NCBI GenBank assembly: GCA_029582165.1
Contig: CM055893.1
Span: 23,659,179 to 23,723,178 of the forward strand
Length of the DNA stretch: 64,000 bases
Direction of reading: 5' to 3'
DNA from: Portulaca oleracea
Lineage: Eukaryota > Streptophyta > Magnoliopsida > Caryophyllales > Portulacaceae
The position numbers were made by a program, and so were the translations under genes. The notes below the pieces were generated by a model. The model searched no databases. It had not been told where the DNA came from and was given only the letters and a program-made list of their open reading frames with translations. This document shows, one piece after another, positions 11,986-23,243 of the stretch (position 1 is its first letter; every line of letters begins with the position of its first letter).

Positions 11986-13854
11986 TTGGCGCAAGTTCGG
12001 AACTCTGTTATGGGTCAGATAGTGGGGAATATTAAAAAAGCTCTTACGGATGAGGAGAAAGCGGGGCTCCTACAACCCTTTTCTCGAGCGGATGTGGAAG
12101 AGGTTATCTGGAGTTTGAAGCCGGGGAAAAGTTCGGGTCCGGATGGCATTCCAGCTGAATTCTTCCAGAATTGCTGGAGTTTGGTTGGCGACAATGTTGT
12201 GGAGACGGGGTTGGAGGCGGTTAATCATGGTGCGTTTGTGGGAGAATTGAACAACACCAATATTTTTCTTTTGAAGAAGAAGCCGGAAGTGCAGACGGTG
12301 GCCGAGTTTCACCCAATTAGCCTTTGTAATGTTGTGTATCGAGTCATTGCAAAGTGTTTGGTTGGGCGCTTGAGGAGAGTTATGGGGTCCTTAGTTTCGG
12401 ATGTTCAAGCAGCATTTGTTCCTGGCCGGCTGAAGGAGGACAATATCCTGGTGGTACATGAGGTTCTTCATTACTTGGCCAATAAGTGTCAGGGTATACA
12501 ATACGCCGCTTTAAAAGTGGATATGAGTAAGGCCTATGATAGGATCCAATGGGATTTCCTTGAAGCAGTTCTCAGGAAAATGGGGTTTCCAGATAGGTGG
12601 GTCTTTATCCTTATGAGGTGCGTGGCTACTGTCCGATCTGTGCTTGTGAATGGTATTCGATCTGATCCGATTATCCCAACCGCTGGGCTAAGACAAGGAG
12701 ATCTTCTATCGCCTTATCTCTTCCTCCTGTGTATGGAGGCTTTGTCTGCCACGATTGAGGAGGAGGCTTGAAATGGGAGGGTGAGAGGTGTTAAGATTGC
12801 CCGGGCGGCTCCGCCGATCACACATCTGTTTTTTGCGGATGATGCGCTGTTTTTCACCGAGCTGGAGGCGGGTTCCTGCCTGGCTCTGAAGAGTGTTATT
12901 GATAAGTATAGCTTGGCTTCGGGCCAAGTTATCAATTTACAGAAGTCATCGATGTGTTTCTCTAAGGGGGCTGGGCAAGAGGACAAAAAGGGGATGAAAG
13001 TGGTATTTGGATATCCGGAGGGAGGGTATTTTGAGAAGTATCTAGGGGTACCTTCCACTGTTAGGAGGAAACGTACTGATCATTTTGGGTTTATGGTGGA
13101 CGAGATTCGTCGACGGCTTGACTCTTGGAGATTTCACATGTTGTCAATGGCGCGGAAGGTGATCCTCATTAATGTTGTTTTGGTAGCTCTTCATCAACAT
13201 GTTTTGAGTGTTTATTTGATTCCTCAGACCGTGGTCAGCAAGATTAATTCTATCATTCTTAGGTTTTTATGGGGGAAGGTGGATGGGAGTCGCTCTATAC
13301 ACTGGAAAGATAAGCAGACAGTGTTTAAACCGAAAGGAGCGGGAGGGCTGGGAATTAGGCATGTGGGGGTGTATAATAAGGCGTTACTACTTAAGCAGGC
13401 TTGGCGCACTTACCACAATCAGGAATTACTGATTTCCAGATTGTGGAAGGCTAGATACGGCGTTTCTTCTCCTATTGATTACCATGAAGGGGCTATGATC
13501 AAAGGGAATTCCTCGACAGTGTGGAGAGGGTTGAGTTCAATGGCTGCTGCAGCTAAAGGACGCTTGCGGTGGAGTGTGGGAGATGGCAGGAGAATACCTG
13601 TGCTAGATCAGAGATGGCTTCCTAGGGGGGCTGTTCGTCTTAGGGAGGAAATAGAGGTTGGAGGTCTATCGAATCTGAAGGTGCATGACTTAGTGGAGTG
13701 GGGGGACAGGGGAAATGGCATCTGGAAATGGGATATGTTACATAATTTGTTTACTGCTGAAACGGTTGACAAAATCACTAGGGTGTATCCGCCTCAGGAA
13801 GGGATCCAGGACTTGCTTGTTGGCCTGGGAAGAATTCCTCTTTCTATTCGGTAA
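11986..13854 (+). pseudogene. LINE reverse transcriptase
   Basis: The RT domain is nearly complete: LKPGKSSGPDGIPAEFFQ, HPISLCNVVYRVIAKCL, AALKVDMSKAYDRI (catalytic D), LRQGDLLSPYLFLLCMEA and THLFFADDALFF (catalytic AxDD motif). One in-frame TGA at 12769-12771 separates the first 261 codons from the rest (12781-13854). After 13840 the frame shifts into FSVKSGYFEF, which continues in the 13878 frame. With only a few disabling changes this looks young. Confidence 0.85.
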
Positions 13855-13877
13855 AGAGTGGTTATTTTGAATTCCTT

Positions 13878-14866
13878 ATGCAGGGGAAGTATATGCAAAA
13901 ACCGACTGAGGAGACTAGATTCTGGAAAATTATTTGGCATTGTGATGCTCCTCCTAGAATAAGAACCTTCGTCTGGAGGGCAACCGTTGATGCTCTCCCG
14001 ACTGGGGTGAATAGGAAAAAGAGGAAACTGGGGGAGGAGGAGGGATGTTGGTGTGGAGGAGCGGTGGAGGATTTGGGGCATCTGTTTAGGTTTTGTACTA
14101 TTGCTAAACACATATGGAGAGGAGCACGATTAGGGATTTGTTCGGAGGTTAATCAACATGTAGGATGGTGGCAGTGGATAAAGGATTGGGTGATGTATCT
14201 CGCGAAAGGAAAGGAGGATGGGAGGGAAAAGTTGGTGACTTCTGCTGCACAATGTGGGCCATATGGAAAACAAGGAATAGGGTGAGTGTAAATGATAAGA
14301 GGGTTTCATCTTGGCTTTTAAGTGAGTCTTTGGGGAAGGAGGGGAAGGAGGAGAAGGAGATGGGATGGTGGAGGAAGGTTCAAGAATGGAACAAGAGGAG
14401 TAAAAAGGCAAGTGTGCACAGGGTGCCTTGCTCATACAAGTGGGGGAATCAGGATGTTCGGGAGGAGGATGGTGTTTTTTTGGTGGATGGAGCCTATAGG
14501 AAGGATGATGGTAAGTTAGCAGCAGCTTGGGTATTGTTGGGCTCGGGGGAGCAGGCCCAAAGTGAAGTCTACACGGGTGTGGGGGAGTCGGCTTTGGTTA
14601 GTGAGTTGCTGGCCCTTCGGTTGGCTTTGCAAGAAGGGAATAGAAGAGGTTTGAGTTCTATTGTTATCTGGACGGACTCGGCTGTGGCTGTTGAAGCCCT
14701 ATTCGATGTTCATCGGGCGCCTGTTGAGTGCAGAAGTCTGGTGTGGGCTTGTAAGTTGGAAATCAGCAAAATTGATAGCGGGCAAGTGTTAAAGGTGCCG
14801 CGCATAATGGTTCAACCAGCACACAGGGTGGCAAAAAAGGCGGTTCGTGGAGGTGGTGTTACTTAG
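13878..14866 (+). pseudogene. LINE zinc (zf-RVT) region and RNase H
   Basis: The 13878-14285 frame carries a zf-RVT-like region (CDAPPRIRTFVWRA, then CWCGGAVEDLGHLF). After a frame change near 14290, the 14165-14866 frame carries an RNase H domain with VDGAYRKDDGK, SELLALRLAL and IVIWTDSAVAVEAL, supplying the expected D, E and D. A C-terminal RNase H is found in one plant L1 clade. The stop at 14864-14866 lies about 80 bp before the A-tail. Confidence 0.8.
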
Positions 14867-14946
14867 ATGTTCGCTTGGGTAGTGTTAGGTGATGTTTGTT
14901 TTTGTGTTTTTCGTTTGTTTTTTGTGTTGTTGTTCTGTCTCTGTTG

Positions 14947-14988
<42 letters not shown>

Positions 14989-14990
<2 letters not shown>

Positions 14991-15396
14991 TACTTTCAAT
15001 CTTTTTGGGTGCGTCTGTATCCAAAAGAGTGATTCAAGTACCAACCCTTGTGAGAATTGATTGTGGTGTAGCTGTATTAATCGAAACTCAGTTGTTCTAT
15101 CTTTGATTTCTCTTATTTTTCTTTCCTTTATGCTTGAATTAACGATCTGATTTGGTTTCCATACCAAACTTGAGGTGTTGGTTTCATATGGTGTTTATAA
15201 GCTTGCAGTTGATTTGTTATTCTTGAGCTTATATACATCAGGATGGTATTTGGTGATCTACTTTAATGAAGTGACTCGCTACAGAAAGAAACAGAAAGCA
15301 GGAGAAAGAGTACGGGAAGAACATCATATGACATATCATATGTATTGTGTATTTGCATACCAATTAATTTGACTATGGCAGACATAATTATCCTAG
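14989..15396. other. Intergenic interval, no gene recognised
   Basis: Lies between the LINE tail and the 3' side of the acidic-protein gene. A/T-rich, with only short frames that match nothing I know. Confidence 0.5.
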
Positions 15397-15537
15397 TTCA
15401 AAGATGACTGGAATTTTGCAACAGAAAACTTAGCATAGAAAGTTGCAGAGAGCAAAGATGAATAGCAATTATGATGAAAAAGGATTGAGGAAACAACAGA
15501 ATGAGAGACGAAAATGCAGCAACAAGAGTGGGGGTAG

Positions 15538-16202
15538 CTAAGCAGCAGAATGAGGTGGGTGGGTCAATCGGCGAAGGTGATGAAGCCAACGATGTTCAGG
15601 TATGTGGGAAGCCCAATCAGGAGGAGATCCTGAAAATGAAACCCCACGCATTGCCTCCATCACTCTCACCGCATTCTCCGCAGGCAATGCCGCATTTCTC
15701 CGGCTGTCGTCTTCTTCGAATGCTCTTCGCATGGCCCACTCCGATTCTGCTCTCCTCCTTTCCTCTTCTTCTTCTTCTTCTTCTTCTTCTTCTTCCCTGC
15801 TTTGCCTGTTCAGATTCAACGTCCTCATCCCATTCTCTGAAACGCCTTCGTAATCCTGGCTCTCACCATCGGACTCGGATATACGGCTCCCCAGATCACT
15901 TGTGTGGTATCCATTAATCATTCCCTCGTTCGGATTTGAATCCCCGTTTTCGTCTTCGTCTCCATCTCCGCCTTGTGATGATATTGGCTGGTAATAGTCG
16001 GGGACTTCGTCTGATGCATCAGAATCGCTGTCTTCCTGTCTATCTGGAACATGGATTGGATTCTTTAAGTTAGGTTTAATTCAGAGATTTCATCTGATGC
16101 GAATCAATCAGGAATGGAACAAACTTGATAGCAAGAGAGAGATCGAAAAGAGTAGGTACCTGCTCTGCCTAATTCAGTTCTGGAGATCGACGGGACGTTC
16201 AT
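15538..16202 (-). CDS. Acidic plant protein of unknown function (two exons)
   Basis: My model has exon 1 at 16202-16160 (ATG, 14 codons plus one base), an intron 16159-16044 with GT...AG ends, and exon 2 at 16043-15538 ending in TAG. The protein would be 182 residues. It has an acidic N-terminal half (RQEDSDSDASDEVPDYYQ), a central run of 12 Glu coded by a GAA repeat, and a C-terminal block MRGVSFSGSPPDWASHIPE with HRWLHHLRRL. The last block looks constrained. I do not recognise a named family. It faces the PP2C gene head to head, with about 350 bp between the two ATGs. A single-exon model starting at 15921 is possible, but the spliced frame explains the upstream acidic codons. Confidence 0.7.
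15763..15796. repeat. CTT/GAA microsatellite inside the acidic-protein gene
   Basis: About eleven CTT units on the plus strand code the poly-Glu tract of the minus-strand gene. Length polymorphism would change the Glu count without breaking the frame. Confidence 0.85.
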
Positions 16203-16551
16203 CGTCGTTGAAAACTGGAAATTCAGTTGAAATTGTGAAAAAGTGCGAGAATCATTGCCTTGGTAGTGCCTCTTTAAATTGGGGGAGAACGAAGAAATCT
16301 CACACTAGGAGAGACCCCTTAAAAATGGAAAACAAGAAAAACAATTTGTTCAAACAGGGAATCGAACCGTTGTCTGTGTCATTGCAGGATACTACCCTAC
16401 CACTAGACCACTGGTGCTTAATTTGTGATGAGGTTCAGTTTGTTTTAATACAATCAAAAGTATCCTGTTCCCAATGGATGTACAGGCCACACCAAACCCA
16501 TATTTAATTAGTGGCAGCGAAGAAGCAGAGAGAGAATTGAGAAAACAGAAA
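16203..16551. promoter_or_regulatory. Shared upstream region of a divergent gene pair
   Basis: About 349 bp separate the ATG of the minus-strand acidic-protein gene from the first ATG of the plus-strand PP2C gene. Both 5' leaders and promoters must lie here or overlap the neighbour. No clear TATA box is seen for either. The tRNA-Gly-like relic occupies 72 bp of it. The bidirectional role is inferred from spacing alone. Confidence 0.5.
16346..16417 (-). tRNA. tRNA-Gly-like relic (anticodon position GCA), probably a pseudogene
   Basis: On the minus strand it begins GCACCAGTGGTCTAGTGGTA, identical to the start of plant tRNA-Gly(GCC), and keeps the B-box GGTTCGATTCC. The anticodon loop reads CTGCAAT, so the anticodon position is GCA rather than GCC. 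The T stem has mismatches, and the 3' acceptor strand (TTTGAAC) no longer pairs with GCACCAG. A run of five T at about 16337-16341 could serve as a Pol III terminator. So the internal Pol III promoter boxes remain, but the cloverleaf is decayed. It lies in the shared upstream region of two divergent genes. Confidence 0.6.
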
Positions 16552-19500
16552 ATGGAAATGGCGGGCAGCAGCAGTTTGAGGTGTCCAGTGTCCCATTGTC
16601 ATCCGATAATGAGTTCATCGTTTGTATCATCCATAAAAATATTAGTATCAAGGGTCAACAGGATGACCCTCCTTCCACTCGCTGCTCTTCCTCACAACCT
16701 AATCCTACTCTCAGGTTATGCATCTACCCTTTTCGTGCTTGTTTCTTACTGTTAGCTGCTCCATTGGGAGCAATCTCAAAGATTCCTACAAGCTTTCAAC
16801 TTTGGTGAATTCTTCACTGATCCAAACTTGCTTCTTGTTTACCTTTTTGAACAATTTTGTATAGTCTATTAAAATGGGCCTCTTGTTGAAACAATTGTGC
16901 AATATCTGGTGTTTTTGGTGAGTGTAGATCAGAAATGTCACTGTGCGTTGGAGCACATGTATTACCTCATCCAAACAAGGTAGATTTGCGCCTGACTACT
17001 ATGCTTGCCTTTGTTATATACTATGGAAATACATAGTTACCAGGAACGCTTCCCGGGTCGTTAGGCCTGGAACGTGGGTCGCTAATTTTTGCACAAACTT
17101 ATAGTTTTGACTTCAGAACGCTTGTTCCTGGAACGCGGGTCACGGGCATATGTAGCGTTCCTGGTAACTATGATACTATTTGTTGCCTGTAACATTGATA
17201 TTGTCCTGAGTTTTTATGAGGCATTTGTTCATTTGGTCCTGCGAAGGTTGAACGTGGAGGAGAAGATGCTTACTTTGTGAGTAGCTATGGCAGTGGAGCT
17301 ATAGCTGTTGCAGATGGTGTATCCGGGTATGCATGATCTTCAAATCTCTGAAATGCTTCATGTTACTGAAATTATTTCGTTAATAAAATGCTCATAGTAC
17401 TTTATTGATTCTGGGCCCATTCATTAGGATTTTAGGAGATTCATTGTTTGTGCAATGCCATGGTAGGGGGAGCTGTGGGGGGAAGATGCCAACAATTCTG
17501 TTACTAATGTCCTTAGTTGCATTTGAAGCCACCGTCCCTTGATGTTCAAATACTGTTAGAGTGCTTCTTTAGTGTGTGCGCGTGTCTGTGAGTGCATTCA
17601 TCAGGAGGGTCCAACTATTCTAGCCTCCAAAGTTTCATTGCAGTTAGACATGACATAGGAGACAAGAAGCTGAGAATAAGATGGCAGGAGTGATTCTTGA
17701 TTAGAGTTGTGAATTTCATTATGCATTATTCTTTTGATAATGGATCTTGAAGGTGACATTTAGTGAAAATTCATTTGTCTGTATAGGAAGAAAGTCATGT
17801 GCTAGAAAGGTTGCAAGTCATGTATAAGAAGAGGAGTTGATGATCAAATGTCAGAAGAGGGGTTTCCCATGGGAAAAAAGGATTTGGATGTCATAACTCA
17901 TAAATTGGAGGAGGAAAGCAAAGGAAGCAGTATTTTCTTCCAAAAAACATGATGCTGGAAAATAATGTCTTGTGGTCATATTAGAATGAGAAGAACCAAG
18001 ATAAAAGTATGGTTAGTAAACTAAGGAAGGTTATGAGCTATAGTCACTCGTTATATTTGCACTAGGGAAACCATTCAAGAACTTGAATGATAATATGGTT
18101 AGCTAGTTTTGATGGAAGGCTTTAGCCATCGATGAGGCTTGAACCTTTATGATTTAACACGACAGAACGGCATACTATGGGGAGGCCTAAGTTTATAATT
18201 TCAACTATTCCAAAATTAGATACCTATAGCTAGTCTGTCCACTGTTCATCTGTAAGCAACCAATCTGAAGCCAAAATTAGACTAAATTATCCAATAAGTT
18301 GCAATCCACATTCTATGATGCCCAGAATTGAGCGGTATTCTTGGTATTTGTAAATCATTTTAATACTCAAAATGCGTCATCATACACTATGGTTGGTTTA
18401 CATGTCTGTTCTTTTTGTTTTTGTTTTTCTTATGGCAGGTGGGCTGAACGAAATGTTGACCCTGCATTATTTTCCAGAGAGCTGATGGCTAATGCTTCTT
18501 CTTTGGTGGAGGACACTGAGGTAGCATACTATAGTATGTATATCTTTGTACCCCATTTTTCAGTCCACTCAGTCCCTAATTTTGATGGGAATGCCACTAT
18601 TTGTGACTATGGGGATAATCATTTAACCCAATCTATTCATCAAGCCCATATGTGATGGTTCAACTTATGCATTGGGTTGGCCTTTTTGAGTAGGTAAACT
18701 ATGACCCACAGATTCTGATACGGAAAGCACATGAAGCCACCTCTTCAAAAGGTTCAGCAACAGTGTAGGTTTATACTTACATTCACCTCTGATCACAACT
18801 GTGCAAATTCCTGAAAAAAGCTGACACAATTTACATTCTCTCTTTTAAAAATAAGAGTTGTTGCTATGATGGAAGGGAATGGAACTCTTAAGATAGCCAA
18901 TGTCGGAGACTGTGGACTGCGTGTTATCCGCAAAGGTGAATTCTTCATTCTGCTGTTGCTCCCTATGCCTATCCCATTTCTGCCACCCCTTGAAAACCAA
19001 ATCTCTATTGCCATTTGCCAACACTCATATGTTAACAAATTCTGTGGCTTAGTGATCTTGCAGGACTATTAGCATTTACAACATGCCCTCAAGAGCATTA
19101 TTTTGATTGCCCTTACCAATTGAGCTCAGAAGCTATTACTCAAACCTATCTAGATGCTGTGGTATGCCACTTAATATTTGGTTTTTCTATCCACTGGGAA
19201 ACCTGTATTGGCTGCTATATGCCTTGAAAGTAGAATCTCCATTTGTGCATGCAGTTCAGTCTATGATGTAATCTGCTGATCATAGTGACAGTGTACTGGG
19301 TGTTTTGTATACTGTTCATCAACTGTATGACTTTCACTGGATTTGGGTCGTAGTTGTACGCGTGTTTAGGAGGGAGGGAGGGGGGGGGGGATGCAGGAGA
19401 ATGAGCATATATATCTTGATAAAAACATCTATGATTCACTGCTAGTGCTCATATGCCAAGTCCTTTTTCCCCATATACAGGTCAGCACTGTGAAATTGAT

Positions 19501-20074
19501 GGAGGGAGACACTATAGTTATGGGATCAGACGGGCTTTTTGACAATGTTTACGATCGGGAGATTGTATCAACTGTTTCCAGCAACAGCAATGTCACTGAC
19601 GCTGGTAGTTCCTCCTATCTAGAAAAAAAGCTTTTTCCATTTTCCGAAGCAAAATGCACATACTTCTAAGCTGTTTGCACTATTTTTTTTATATATTTTT
19701 TTTGTGATCTAAAATGCTAGCCAAGGCATTAGCTAGGCTAGCCAGAGATTATTCTATGGACCCCGGCTACGATTCTCCTTATTCATTAGAAGCTAGAAGC
19801 AAGGTAGAACAATCTTTATCTCTGACTTGTGCTTGTAGCTTCTTATGCACCTGCTTAATCTCTTGACCCACATTGCAGGGTATTGATGTCCCGGATTGGA
19901 AGAAGCTCCTAGGGATGAAGTTAACAGGCAGGGATTACGTTCAAAATTGCTAATTTTAATTTGCTGTTATTATCTCTTGCATACCTGTCGTGTAACGTGA
20001 AGCTGTGATTTGAAACAGGGGGGAAACTAGATGATATCACTGTCATCGTTGGTAAAGTTGTAAAGCTTGCTTAA
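16552..20074 (+). CDS. PBCP: Protein phosphatase 2C, PBCP/PP2C26-like (11 exons)
   Basis: In Arabidopsis the matching enzyme is the chloroplast phosphatase PBCP, which dephosphorylates photosystem II core proteins. My exons: 16552-16714, 16928-16979, 17247-17326, 18439-18520, 18694-18764, 18856-18935, 19064-19161, 19481-19604, 19721-19803, 19879-19927, 20019-20074. From exon 2 on, phases join without a stop. PP2C motifs in order: GGEDAYF, VADGVSG, ATSSKGSAT, NVGDCGLRV, MGSDGLFDN and LDDITVIV, which supply the metal-binding Asp residues. Oddities: the first ATG opens a Ser-rich, transit-peptide-like frame that does not match the frame needed at the exon 1 end (CSSSQPNPTLR), so exon 1 needs a frameshift or another start. 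Intron 10 (19928-20018) starts with GC instead of GT. It is either a gene with a base error or a recent pseudogene. Confidence 0.8.
17327..18438 (+). other. Large intron 3 of the PP2C gene
   Basis: GT...AG bounded (donor GTATGC, acceptor GGCAG), 1112 bp. I see no coding sequence or intact transposon inside it. Confidence 0.7.
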
Positions 20075-20551
20075 AACTCTGTTCAACGAGGTTCAGATTA
20101 ACTGATTCAAGTATGGCAAGCCTCTCCTTGAGTTGAAACATACTTTCCTATCTCTGTGATGCTTTATTTTTTGCAACAATGTTTCAGTTATTGGGAGGTG
20201 ACGATTGATATTATACAATGTAGAAGTTGGATACTCTTTGTTTAAAGCTACAGAATGTAGTATTCTTTTATATTTCCACCTGTTAAATTGATTACTGGGT
20301 TTGTATATGGTGAAAGTGATGAGTGTACATATTCTTTCTACAGTCAGCAGTGCGACATTCTGCTTTGCTGATTTTTGAATTTTTTTTTTTTTTTTTGGCC
20401 TGCACATTTGCTCTGCATATTTGCCCCATCGTATGCTACATAAAAGCTATTGCTTTAAACCATAATGAACAATTGGTCTAATGTAGGATAAATGTCAAAT
20501 ACAAAAACGATAAGCGTCATCAGAAAATACTTCTTGAATACTCAGTCATAT
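20075..20551. other. 3' flank of the PP2C gene
   Basis: Probable 3' UTR followed by spacer up to an LTR edge. It includes a T-run near 20380-20396. No further gene is recognised. Confidence 0.5.
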
Positions 20552-20920
20552 TGTCACGCTCTGAACCGAGGACTAACAAATGGCACACATTTGCAGCACT
20601 ATGAGTCCTATAAGCATGCAAGGCTAAAAAATAAAAGGAAAAGACAAGACCTTTAATAACTTACAATCCCAAAATAAGAATTGGTTTAACTCAATAAGAG
20701 TCTAGAATAAATTCTGAAAATCTCAAATACTAACTCTAAGTTTATAGCCCAAAGGTTCAACTTGATATCAAAATATAACTTTTGTTAGTATGAGAAGTAA
20801 ACTCCATAGCTCCAAAAATAAAAGGTTTGAACCCATGATTCATCTTTTGAAACTTAGATATTGATAAGAGTGGAACTTGAAAAAATAAGAAGATGAAAGG
20901 ATGAACTTGGAACTTAGTAA

Positions 20921-21051
20921 GGCATCGTTCTTTTGTGCGTTGCGTTTGCGTTGCGTTACGTTTAGTTGCGTTGGAAATGGTTAAAAAGAGATGATAATTT
21001 GCGTTATGTTGCGTTGCGTTTGGGTGCGTTAACGCATAAAAGAACGATGCC
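20921..21051. mobile_element. PIF/Harbinger-type MITE, 131 bp
   Basis: Terminal inverted repeats of about 22 bp (GGCATCGTTCTTTTGTGCGT at the left; the right end is its complement with one mismatch), flanked by TAA at 20918-20920 and 21052-21054. A 3-bp TAA duplication is diagnostic of PIF/Harbinger (Tourist-like). Its middle is built of GTTGCG repeats. It interrupts the LTR at 20552. Confidence 0.8.
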
Positions 21052-21179
21052 TAAGTAGTGTAACACTCCTTTGACTAGGTTAGGCATGCAGCCATGCAGG
21101 TAAAACATAGGTTAGGTTAGAGTTCACAACCATGTTCTTTTGTCAGATTAGGTTCATGCTAGATTAGTTAAGATATGAT

Positions 21180-21215
21180 AGAATATGATATGATATGATA
21201 TGATAGGATGGGATA
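21180..21215. repeat. GATAT microsatellite
   Basis: Tandem GATAT/GATAG units (for example GATATGATATGATATGATAG), inside the decayed LTR. Confidence 0.8.
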
Positions 21216-21620
21216 AGATCGGGTATGAATATGATAGATCTGAGTAAAGTTAGTTGTTGAGTGAAAATATTTTATTAATAAAATTTGAATATTTTGGGGA
21301 AAAATAAATGAAAAAGTTATAGGTGTTGGAAAAAGAAGATTGATTTGAGATTAAAATAATATTAATTGAATTTTTTTTTGATTTCAAAAGTTGCTTTTGG
21401 TTTCGTATTTTTTTAGGGAATTGAGTTAGATTAGGTAAGGATAAGTTAAGTTAGTTTAGGCTCGTTAGCAACTAAAGAATAGAGTTATAACCAAGTTTGA
21501 CTAGGGTTTTTACAGAGTATTCAAACCAAGCAAGAACTAAATATGTATGCCAAAGTGGGTACACTCGCAAATTTACCAACAAATTGAACACAAAACACAG
21601 TTTAGGGCTAAGGTCACTAC

Positions 21621-22110
21621 TAGACCCGACAAATTTTGACCAGACCCGACCCGAACCTGCCCGACATTTCTTGGTTTACTAAACCCGAAATACATCGAAC
21701 CCGAAGATTAGCAAGTCAAACCCGACCCGCGCCGTTTGACCTGAAAAATTAACTTTTTAAGTTCAACCTTAGTAAATTTGTGACTTTTCATTGAAATTTT
21801 TAACTATTAACTATAATCGCAACTTATTTATTTGTTATGTCTCTAATTTAAGTTAAAATAGTTATAATAATCTATTGTTACTAGAAGATAATCATATTTT
21901 GTTATGTATATTGTACAAAAAGTAGTATTTAGAGACCATTTTTTAAAAAGAAAAAATGGAAAAAGGTCCTAATCATAACCCGTTGGGTTGACTCGAAAGC
22001 GAAATACACCGTACGTATTTACTCGAACCCGAAATACACCGACCCACATTTACCTGAACTGATATACGACCGACCCGAAACCCGCCTGCCCGACCGAATT
22101 GACAGGTCTA
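21621..22110. mobile_element. hAT-type MITE, 490 bp
   Basis: Ends TAGACCCGACAAATT and (reverse) TAGACCTGTCAATT form imperfect inverted repeats. The flanks GTCACTAC (21613-21620) and GTCACTAG (22111-22118) are an 8-bp duplication with one mismatch, the hAT length. Inside, ACCCGACCCG-type repeats are clustered at both ends. No coding sequence. Confidence 0.7.
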
Positions 22111-22122
22111 GTCACTAGTAGC

Positions 22123-22180
22123 CCAGTGGCATGAGCAACAAAAAATTACTAGTAGCCCAGCGGCATGGGCAACAAAGAGT
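22123..22180. repeat. Two-copy tandem duplication in the decayed LTR
   Basis: The unit TAGTAGCCCAGYGGCATGRG occurs twice about 37 bp apart. In reverse it matches units of the four-copy hairpin array at 52641-52771, which supports the shared LTR family. Confidence 0.7.
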
Positions 22181-23243
22181 CACATGATTGGGTACACATA
22201 AAATACAATAGCGTGTATACAAGTCGATCGACATGTCCGGTGCATACCTTAACTAGCTAAGACAGAAGACATAGCCCAAAAACAAAACTAGTAACTTGAA
22301 TATCAAACACTACCCAGTTAAGTAATTTTGAAAAAACCAATAAATCATACAAATGGAAGGTTCAAACAGTTAAAGTACCTAAACTATTATTCGACACGAC
22401 TAATTTGCAAACAAACAAGTCAAATCGTAACAAAACTTCACTTGGTGTATAAAGGGCAAAAGTAACTACAACTTGTAAAATTAACGTGAAAGGGTTACTT
22501 TGTAAACACATATATCAGTACGGAAACAACGTAACAATATACTTACAAATATTAAATAAAATTATTACCAAGGATTCCAACATTAATATATGTCAAAATA
22601 CAAAAATAACTTATAATATTGACATCGAAAGGCTCATTCTTTATAAACATATAAATCAATACGGAGTCAATCAATCTTTCGGACATAAATAATATCAAAT
22701 ATAATATAATTGAACAATAGCATGTCAACCTGATTTAATAAATTCACTTTACAAAATAATATTTTGGACACGAAGGACGACTAAAAAAGTATCACACCAG
22801 TTAACTGAAACCCTACTCGAATAGGCCTTACTCCACTTGTCAGATAATACCTATAATTCATGCTAGCTATAAGTGTTAAAATATATTTATACTGAATACT
22901 GATTAACTACTAATCTAGAACTACTCACTTACAGAAATTGGCTTTTATAAACCATTATGCCAGCATGTTCATGCCTTAGTGTGCCGACGGACAATAACCT
23001 TGTTCAATTCTTATGAACTTGCCAAACTCTACGTTAAGTTAAAAGGAGCACAAATTTGTGAGGGCTTAGATGATTAAAGTTGATGTATGTGCATATCAAA
23101 GATAATCAGAGTGCATTAATCTGGACAACACCAAGAGGCCCTCCTGACCTGTGCCAACTTAAGCTCTTCCTAGGGATGGAAAAGCAACAACGAAAAACAA
23201 ATAAGAAACAAAGATAAAACTTGTAATCCTACCTGCTACAGAC

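Larger units (their letters stand above)
11935..14988 (+). mobile_element. LINE (L1-type non-LTR retrotransposon), 5'-truncated
   Basis: It contains RT, a zf-RVT-type zinc region and RNase H, and ends in an uninterrupted run of 40 A (14949-14988). The endonuclease domain and 5' UTR are missing, so insertion was probably 5'-truncated, which is common for LINEs. The exact 5' junction near 11935 is inferred from where RT-linked coding similarity starts. I could not find a clear target duplication. The long intact A-tail suggests a relatively recent insertion, despite a few frame breaks. Confidence 0.85.
20552..22805 (-). mobile_element. Decayed gypsy LTR, same family as 51354-53357
   Basis: It begins (plus strand) TGTCACGCTCTGAACC, matching in reverse the end of the LTR at 53357. 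Further blocks match in reverse and in order: CATGCAAGGCT at 20618 (versus 53289), AACACTCCTTTGACT at 21063 (versus the stretch near 52970) and a long block at 22717-22800 (versus 52070-52150). So this is a minus-oriented LTR. Its outer end is lost or too diverged to place, somewhere between 22805 and 23243. Two MITEs are inserted in it. Confidence 0.65.

Noticed and set aside
14859..15167. Frames running through the LINE A-tail (poly-Lys or poly-Phe)
   Set aside because: Artefact of the 40-A homopolymer.
16474..16755. A 93-codon frame as the complete PP2C first exon
   Set aside because: It runs past the GT donor at 16715 and is out of phase with exon 2. Only the part from 16552 is plausible as a transit peptide.
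18341..18655. A 104-codon frame across PP2C exon 4
   Set aside because: It includes intron sequence on both sides. Splice sites at 18438/18439 and 18520/18521 explain the conserved part.
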